In this document: piece after piece, positions 7,539-11,701 of the stretch | Layout: every line of letters starts with the position of its first letter | How positions within the stretch are numbered: the stretch's first letter is position 1 | Source: an uncultured Clostridia bacterium | GTDB taxonomy: Bacteria; Bacillota; Clostridia; Lachnospirales; Lachnospiraceae | Reading direction: 5' to 3' | Length of the DNA stretch: 11,701 nucleotides | Assembly (NCBI GenBank): GCA_946186175.1 | Contig: CAMHMG010000084.1 | Span: 1 to 11,701, forward strand | Position numbers and translations under genes: made by a program | Notes under the pieces: model-generated | Seen by the model: the letters and a program-made list of their open reading frames with translations, nothing else | What the model was told of the DNA's origin: nothing | The model's database searches: none

Positions 7539-7614
7539 AATGTTTCCTCAATGATTATCTTCTTCATCAATTGTGCTCATAAAAAAGCACTTTGTATTCT
7601 CGCTATAATAAAAC

Positions 7615-7884
7615 TTAATATATTTCATCCTCATCCGATTCCATATCAGCATCATCACCAAAATCGTTAAAATCATCAAACAACACAGGCTCACTGAAAT
7701 CATATGAATCAAGGTTACCATACACCTTACGCACCTGCTCGTCCACTTCATCCTTAATAGGCTGTAATTTCTCCACTGGAACTCCAAGCATCATTGAAAC
7801 CTCATTGATATCAATCTTTCCCTGAAGCATTCTCTTTGCCGCATCCATTGTTGCTTTATCTGTGTTATTCATATTGCCTCTCAT
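7615..7884 (-). CDS. Hypothetical small protein with acidic tail, upstream of nadB
   Basis: I do not recognise this 89-residue protein. Residues about 8-50 are helical: a short amphipathic helix, then INEVSMMLGVPVEKLQPI (26-43), which has the helix-turn-helix-like spacing of small regulators or structural helices, then another helix to about 54. From residue 58 it becomes extremely acidic, with Asp/Glu at about half of positions, ending in EDEIY. That tail could mimic nucleic acid or bind a basic partner or metal, but this is speculation. Two in-frame ATG starts lie 12 bases apart: the outer has AAGGAAAGG directly before it, the inner has AGAGG at 4 bases. Neither spacing is ideal, so the protein may be 85 residues. 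It precedes nadB by 76 bases without a terminator, so it probably shares that transcript. Confidence 0.7.
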   Translation of the reverse strand: MRGNMNNTDKATMDAAKRMLQGKIDINEVSMMLGVPVEKLQPIKDEVDEQVRKVYGNLDSYDFSEPVLFDDFNDFGDDADMESDEDEIY

Positions 7885-7956
7885 CCTTTCCTTAATTACT
7901 AACCGATCTAATTCAAAAAAATTACGAATGTGTCGATTTTTAATTGCACTACCATG

Positions 7957-7976
7957 TATTCCCTAACAAAGGAATA
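7957..7976. other. Short inverted repeat in the leader before the nadB operon
   Basis: TATTCC (7957-7962) and GGAATA (7971-7976) flank an eight-base loop, downstream of the candidate promoter and about 75 bases before the small acidic-protein gene. No T run follows on the minus strand, so it is not a normal terminator. It could be an operator or chance. Confidence 0.25.
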
Positions 7977-8006
7977 ATACAGTAATTAAATACACACTAC
8001 ATCATC

Positions 8007-8035
8007 ATTGTATATCAGTCGGTATCATAAGTAAA
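8007..8035 (-). promoter_or_regulatory. Candidate promoter for the small gene and nadBC
   Basis: On the minus strand TTTACT (8030-8035) and TACAAT (8007-8012) are separated by exactly 17 bases. The -10 box matches at five positions of six and the -35 at four. It overlaps the last codons of the upstream gene and would give a leader of about 115 bases before 7884. Confidence 0.35.
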
Positions 8036-8596
8036 TCTAAATGATTTCGATATGTACTCCTCCCATGTCCTTGAATACCTGTCTCCAAAGGTGATACTTG
8101 TTATTTCATCAAATGGTATCTCTATATTATCCTGTATTGAACCATTAACATCATAATGTGTGAAAATAACTTTTGATTTTTTTATCTTCTTAATTCTTCC
8201 AAGACAAAAGAATTGCTTCCCCTTAGCTTCTTTTTCATTCTGTATAATAACAAAATGCTTTAACTTTTTTAACGATTTCAAAGTCTCCTTCCATGATGAA
8301 AGATCAATGTCCGGAATATCTGTGCCATCAAGAATCCTATTCTTCTCATTAATAGCTGTTGAAATATTATCCCTAATCTTTATCTTATCAAGCTCAGACA
8401 CTTTATGAATCCGAAATCCATTAATCAGGAAATCTTCTTCACAAGCTCCTATAAATAATTTTTCTGAGTAATCAATAATATAATAATAGTTACTAAAATT
8501 CCTGTCATAATCAAAGACACATTGGCACAAATTATATGTTCCATTGGAATCCCCTAGACATTTAACTTTCTTTTCTTTCTTCAGTATAAACACCAC
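8015..8596 (-). CDS. Hypothetical protein with beta-rich C-terminus; non-ATG start
   Basis: I assign no function to this protein of up to 193 residues. It has no signal peptide or clear membrane segment. Residues 1-75 look beta-rich, with many Tyr, Phe and Ile. Residues about 95-115 form a Lys-rich helix. Residues 117-185 form a second beta domain with CLGRIKKI and a segment containing IPFDEITSITFGDRY (160-174). That C-terminal pattern recalls small beta-barrel domains in Firmicutes hypothetical proteins, which is an impression and not an identification. There is no ATG codon in frame anywhere. The options are GTG at 8594-8596, GTG at 8591-8593, or CTG at 8582-8584. The Shine-Dalgarno-like AAGGTGG (8593-8599) overlaps the GTG codons but sits exactly 8 bases before CTG. 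An in-frame stop at 8615-8617 limits extension. A TATAAT lies at 8626-8631 without a good -35. Confidence 0.75.
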   Translation of the reverse strand: MVFILKKEKKVKCLGDSNGTYNLCQCVFDYDRNFSNYYYIIDYSEKLFIGACEEDFLINGFRIHKVSELDKIKIRDNISTAINEKNRILDGTDIPDIDLSSWKETLKSLKKLKHFVIIQNEKEAKGKQFFCLGRIKKIKKSKVIFTHYDVNGSIQDNIEIPFDEITSITFGDRYSRTWEEYISKSFRFTYDTD

Positions 8597-8671
8597 CTTG
8601 TAATAAATATAGGGCTATGTCACAAATTATAATTAACAGACACTCAAAAAGGGCATATAATTAATATATCA

Positions 8672-10051
8672 TTAAAGCCCCACAAGATACTCCTCATTTA
8701 CCGCAATCACCTTCTCCATTGCGGCTCTGCTTGGAGCACCTACGGTCTCACGCTTCTCCACACAGGTCTCTAAACTTATCGCCTCGTAAATGTCCTCCTC
8801 AAACACAGGTGATATCTTCTTATACTCGTCTAAGCTCATTTCATCAAGTGAGATATTCTTTTCAATACAGTAAAGCACAAGCTGGCCTACGATACCATGA
8901 GCATCGCGGAAAGGAACACCCTTGTTTACAAGATAATCAGCTGCATCCGTTGCATTGGTAAAGCCTTTCTTAGCGCTCTCCTCCATTGTCTCTTTATTAA
9001 CTGTCATTGTCTTGATCATTCCTGTAAATAAAGCCAGACATCCCTTTACCGTATCAATGGCATCAAATGTAAATTCCTTATCCTCCTGCATGTCCTTATT
9101 ATACGCAAGCGGAATTCCTTTCATTGTCGTAAGCATCTGCATAAGTGCACCATACACCCTGCCTGCCTTACCACGAACAAGCTCCGCAATATCCGGATTC
9201 TTCTTCTGTGGCATAATAGAACTTCCCGTACTGTAGGCATCATCCAATTCAACAAAACCGTATTCGTTGGAATTCCATATAATAATCTCCTCTGAAAATC
9301 TCGAAAGATGTACCATGATCGTTGACAATGCCGACAACAGCTCAATTACATAATCTCTGTCTGAGACCGAGTCCATGCTGTTTAATGTGGCACCCTTAAA
9401 TCCGAGAAGACCGGCTGTCATCTCACGATCTAACGGATAGGTTGTCCCTGCAAGAGCCCCGGAACCTAACGGACAGTAATTCATCCTCTCGTATATGTCT
9501 GAGAGTCTTCCGTAATCACGCTTAAACATCTCCATATATGCACCGAAATGATGAGCAAGCGTTATAGGCTGAGCTTTCTGTAAATGTGTAAAGCCCGGCA
9601 TAAATGTATCAAGATGCTCCTTCATAAGACCATGAAGAACTACCATAAGTTCTTTCACAAGCTCTTTCAAATTAACTATTTCTTTTCTTGTATATAAGCG
9701 CATATCGAGTGCGACCTGATCATTTCTTGAACGGCCTGTGTGAAGCTTCTTACCTGCGTCGCCTATTCTGTCAATAAGGTTAGCCTCAACAAAACTGTGT
9801 ATATCCTCGTACTCTGATGTAATTTCAAGCTTTCCGCTTTCAACATCATTAAGAATTCCTGTAAGTCCTGAAAGAATCTCATCACGCTCTTCCTCGGTTA
9901 ACACTCCTGTTGCAGCAAGCATTTTCACATGTGCCATGCTGCCTTCTATATCCTCTCTATAAAACTTCTGATCAAAGGTAATGGACGCGTTAAAGTTATA
10001 CACTAACTGATCTGTTTCCTTTGTAAAGCGTCCGCCCCATAATTGTGCCAT
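8672..10051 (-). CDS. argH: Argininosuccinate lyase
   Basis: ArgH splits argininosuccinate into arginine and fumarate, the last step of arginine synthesis, as a cytoplasmic homotetramer of the fumarase/aspartase superfamily. The 459 residues equal the usual length. Signature segments are the N-terminal LWGGRF (4-9), HTGRSRNDQ (104-112), GFTHLQKAQP (153-162) with the catalytic His, and the mobile loop GSSIMPQKKNP (276-286) with the catalytic Ser. The start MAQLWGGRF fits the family and has AGGAGG at 8 bases. A consensus-like promoter lies 45-73 bases upstream, so the gene is transcribed on its own or as the start of a unit. A near-perfect palindrome in the leader is a possible operator. Its partner argG is not in the window. 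No strong terminator follows, so the 8015-8596 gene may be reached by readthrough. Confidence 0.97.
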   Translation of the reverse strand: MAQLWGGRFTKETDQLVYNFNASITFDQKFYREDIEGSMAHVKMLAATGVLTEEERDEILSGLTGILNDVESGKLEITSEYEDIHSFVEANLIDRIGDAGKKLHTGRSRNDQVALDMRLYTRKEIVNLKELVKELMVVLHGLMKEHLDTFMPGFTHLQKAQPITLAHHFGAYMEMFKRDYGRLSDIYERMNYCPLGSGALAGTTYPLDREMTAGLLGFKGATLNSMDSVSDRDYVIELLSALSTIMVHLSRFSEEIIIWNSNEYGFVELDDAYSTGSSIMPQKKNPDIAELVRGKAGRVYGALMQMLTTMKGIPLAYNKDMQEDKEFTFDAIDTVKGCLALFTGMIKTMTVNKETMEESAKKGFTNATDAADYLVNKGVPFRDAHGIVGQLVLYCIEKNISLDEMSLDEYKKISPVFEEDIYEAISLETCVEKRETVGAPSRAAMEKVIAVNEEYLVGL

Positions 10052-10066
10052 TTATTCATCCTCCTA

Positions 10067-10080
10067 ATTGTACGTATAAT
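10067..10080. promoter_or_regulatory. Candidate operator palindrome in the argH leader
   Basis: ATTGTACGTATAAT matches its own reverse complement at 12 of 14 positions and centres on ACGT. It lies between the predicted start of transcription (about 10089) and the argH ribosome binding site, where a bound repressor would block expression. It does not clearly match the arginine-repressor box as I know it, so the regulator is unknown. Confidence 0.35.
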
Positions 10081-10095
10081 CAAAAACCCACGAAC

Positions 10096-10124
10096 ATTTT
10101 ACTATGTTTGTTAGTTTTTTTCAA
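10096..10124 (-). promoter_or_regulatory. Probable sigma-A promoter of argH
   Basis: On the minus strand TTGAAA (10119-10124) and TAAAAT (10096-10101) are exactly 17 bases apart. Transcription would begin near 10089, leaving a leader of about 38 bases that ends in AGGAGG and the argH ATG. Confidence 0.7.
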
Positions 10125-10155
10125 TACAAACCGCTATTTACATATAATTGATACT

Positions 10156-10695
10156 CTAGAAATCATACCTTACGACCTCGCAATTTTTAACTCCGAATGA
10201 AGAGAACTCTTCACTGTCCATATCCCTGAAATACGACTCAACTATTCTTGCAATACCGTTATGTGCGACTAGAATATACGTTTTTTGATCACTGCACCCT
10301 TTAATATCATCCAGGAGATTGTATATTCTCTGGGCTAAATGAAGCATCGACTCACCACCGTCATATCGGCTGGCACAATGTTTTTTTGCTTCATGAAACT
10401 CCGCACCATTTCTTGCGGTAGACTCATATTTCCCAAAATTCTGCTCAATAAGTCTTGGTTCAACCTTAAGCGGAATTCCTGCAATTTCTGAAATATGTTT
10501 TGCAGTATCCAATGCCCTGACAAGGGGTGAAGATAATATCTCATCAGCGTGAATTCCCATTTCTACGATCTTATGACCTGTTTCAATAGCCTGTTGGTGT
10601 CCCAACTCAGTCAGTTCAATATCTGTGGCACCACATATCTTATTCTCCACATTCCACACAGTCTGTCCGTGTCTAACAAAATAAAAATGTCCCAT
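10156..10695 (-). CDS. Histidine phosphatase family protein (phosphoglycerate-mutase-like)
   Basis: This is a 179-residue member of the histidine phosphatase superfamily, which forms a phosphohistidine intermediate to hydrolyse or transfer phosphate. The N-terminal FVRHGQT holds the catalytic RHG (R8, H9, G10). SSPLVRA gives the second Arg (R60), the acid residue is probably E84 in RLIEQNFG, and the second His is H155 in LVAHNG. The full active site is therefore intact. The length suits a phosphatase of the GpmB/CobC type better than a true glycolytic mutase (about 230-250 residues). The substrate cannot be told from sequence. A TTG 36 bases upstream keeps the frame open, but it falls at the predicted transcription start. 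The ATG at 10693-10695 has AAGG at 5 bases and begins right before the RHG motif, as the family normally does. No cobalamin genes lie nearby, so I do not call it cobC. Confidence 0.9.
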   Translation of the reverse strand: MGHFYFVRHGQTVWNVENKICGATDIELTELGHQQAIETGHKIVEMGIHADEILSSPLVRALDTAKHISEIAGIPLKVEPRLIEQNFGKYESTARNGAEFHEAKKHCASRYDGGESMLHLAQRIYNLLDDIKGCSDQKTYILVAHNGIARIVESYFRDMDSEEFSSFGVKNCEVVRYDF

Positions 10696-10738
10696 ATTAC
10701 CCTTATTAACTCCTAACTTAACAAAAATCAATTACATG

Positions 10739-10767
10739 ATTGTACCAAACCAACCTTAAAATATCAA
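10739..10767 (-). promoter_or_regulatory. Probable promoter of the histidine phosphatase gene
   Basis: TTGATA (10762-10767) and TACAAT (10739-10744) on the minus strand are exactly 17 bases apart, each with five of six consensus matches. The start of transcription would be near 10732, which rules out the TTG at 10731 as start codon and supports the ATG at 10695. Confidence 0.65.
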
Positions 10768-10775
10768 ATTATATC

Positions 10776-11531
10776 TCACTTAAAACTATAATGCATAACC
10801 GGTTTTCCCACACCGTGAACCTGCTTACCCAGCTCTTTCAGCCTGTTACCGTACCTGTTCTTCATCGTCTTCACAAAATACGACCTCTCATATTCATGCC
10901 CCGAAATAGTATCATATATTGCCTTAAGCTGTGGCATGGTGAAATTCTTCTTATTAGGCAGAAACCAAAATGCAATATCAGTATAATCAAGTTTTCCGCG
11001 AAGCCTTTCAATTGCCATATCAATTATTCTATAATGATCAAAGGCTATATCCGATTCCTGAAGAATTAATCCTATATCCTCATTTTGGAAATACCAGCTG
11101 TCATTCTTTCTTATAACATCCACCAATTCAGCGTTCTTAGCATCATCACCTGACTTGATATTCAGCTTTTCAAATGGAACCATTGCAATATATGCTGTTG
11201 TAATTACCCATCCTCTAGGATCTCTCCCCTTATCTGAAAAAGTATAGAGTTGTTCTAAGTACACACCTTCTACCCCAGTTTCCTCCATAAGCTCCCTGCG
11301 GGCTGTATCAAGCAAAGATTCCATAGGATCTGCAAATCCACCGGGAAGAGCCCATTTATCCATATACGGATGATTACCTCTTTGTATAAGTAGTAGTTTT
11401 AACTCTTTACTCTTTGGCACTACCGTAAAGACAAGGATATCTGCCGTCACAGACGGTCTTTCAAATTTGGTAAGATCATATTTCTCAAGAAATTCCTTCT
11501 CGGAACCGGTTGTTTCGTAAAGTTCTGACAT
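10776..11531 (-). CDS. Nudix hydrolase with C-terminal winged-helix domain (NrtR-like)
   Basis: This 251-residue protein joins a Nudix domain (about 25-150) to a C-terminal region (about 178-251) that looks like a winged helix. The Nudix box fits the consensus exactly: G65, E71, R79-E80, E83-E84, G86, which indicates metal binding and probable hydrolysis of a nucleoside diphosphate such as ADP-ribose. RDPRGW (103-108) is typical of the ADP-ribose-pyrophosphatase/NrtR group. The tail has FTMPQLKAIYDTISG (197-211), then a basic helix and a GVGKPVMHYSF wing-like end, as in NrtR, the Nudix-related transcriptional regulator of NAD metabolism. It may therefore sense ADP-ribose and bind DNA, hydrolyse it, or both. 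The ATG has an AAGGAGAG site about 8 bases upstream. It lies 3.2 kb upstream of nadB on the same strand, with unrelated genes between. No terminator follows; the next gene has its own promoter. Confidence 0.88.
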   Translation of the reverse strand: MSELYETTGSEKEFLEKYDLTKFERPSVTADILVFTVVPKSKELKLLLIQRGNHPYMDKWALPGGFADPMESLLDTARRELMEETGVEGVYLEQLYTFSDKGRDPRGWVITTAYIAMVPFEKLNIKSGDDAKNAELVDVIRKNDSWYFQNEDIGLILQESDIAFDHYRIIDMAIERLRGKLDYTDIAFWFLPNKKNFTMPQLKAIYDTISGHEYERSYFVKTMKNRYGNRLKELGKQVHGVGKPVMHYSFK

Positions 11532-11559
11532 ACTTCATTCTCTCCTTAACTCTTAATCA

Positions 11560-11628
11560 TCATACATCTGTCTGTTTTTCGCTATCTTTATCAATATACA
11601 ACTCAATATTCTCCATAGCCTGTTCCAT
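11560..11628 (-). other. Possible 23-codon open frame or gene remnant at right edge
   Basis: On the minus strand an ATG at 11626-11628 opens a frame of 23 codons (MMEQAMENIELYIDKD...) ending at TGA 28 bases before the Nudix gene. Its composition looks protein-like. There is no ribosome binding site, and a TAA stands shortly upstream in the same frame (11647-11649), beyond which the frame is open to the window end. It could be a chance frame, a decayed C-terminus or a leader peptide. The rest of 11532-11701 shows nothing else that I can name. Confidence 0.2.
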
Positions 11629-11701
11629 CATATAATCTATTTTTCTTTAATTTGCTATATTAATTACCTTCAACAACTGCATTTTCTTTAATTGAATTTC
11701 A

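Noticed and set aside
7573..7590. GTGCT/AGCAC hairpin between the small acidic-protein gene and nadB
   Set aside because: The five-base stem has its T run in the loop, not after the stem, so it is not a terminator and does not argue against cotranscription.
7548..7787. Minus-strand 79-codon frame overlapping the small acidic-protein gene
   Set aside because: It lies out of frame within a better-supported gene. Its end (MSTIDEEDNH) falls just before the nadB ribosome binding site, but there is no good start signal for it.
7885..8014. Possible shared operator with the Nudix gene upstream region (GTAATTAA and CAATTAAA words)
   Set aside because: The shared words are short and AT-only in AT-rich DNA, are not placed alike and are not palindromic as a pair, so they are probably coincidence.
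1..11701. Defence system, prophage, toxin-antitoxin pair, CRISPR array or integrated element
   Set aside because: All genes are on one strand with housekeeping neighbours. No repeats with spacers, integrase, transposase, nuclease or paired toxin-like small genes were found on either strand.

Overview
The window looks like an ordinary stretch of chromosome from a low-GC, strictly anaerobic Firmicute, most likely a Lachnospiraceae-type gut Clostridium relative. The basis is AT-rich DNA with strong AGGAGG-type ribosome binding sites, a phosphate acetyltransferase, a B12-binding radical SAM protein with a DUF4080-like tail, a short-form L-aspartate oxidase, and several small clostridial-style hypothetical proteins. 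The lineage is inferred from gene style, because no rRNA or other marker is present. Every convincing gene lies on the minus strand, so transcription runs from high to low coordinates. I see no CRISPR array, insertion sequence, prophage, tRNA or rRNA.

Layout in transcription order (right to left). The right edge (11532-11701) is AT-rich and holds only short open stretches. Next come a Nudix hydrolase with a C-terminal winged-helix-like domain (NrtR-like), a histidine-phosphatase (phosphoglycerate-mutase-like) gene with its own promoter, and argH (last step of arginine synthesis) with a good promoter and a palindrome in its leader. A 193-codon hypothetical gene with no ATG start follows. Then a small acidic-tailed protein, nadB, nadC and a membrane-anchored lipase-like gene form a probable operon. 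After a 200-bp regulatory gap come pta, a GC-rich repeat-like element with a hairpin, the radical SAM gene with a strong terminator, and a small coiled-coil-type protein that ends at the left edge.

Functional links. NadB and NadC catalyse the first and third steps of NAD synthesis from aspartate, while NadA (the second step) is absent from the window. The Nudix/winged-helix protein about 3.2 kb upstream of nadB belongs to an architecture known to regulate NAD metabolism, so it is a candidate regulator of nadBC. Pta appears without ackA, and argH without argG, so three pathways are each only partly represented here.

Nothing in the window is clearly a new defence or mobile system. The items most worth a second look are the lipase with a five-helix membrane domain directly behind nadC, the uncharacterised B12/radical SAM protein, the NrtR-like protein near nadBC, the unusual start of the gene at 8015-8596, and the GC-rich element at 2584-2638.
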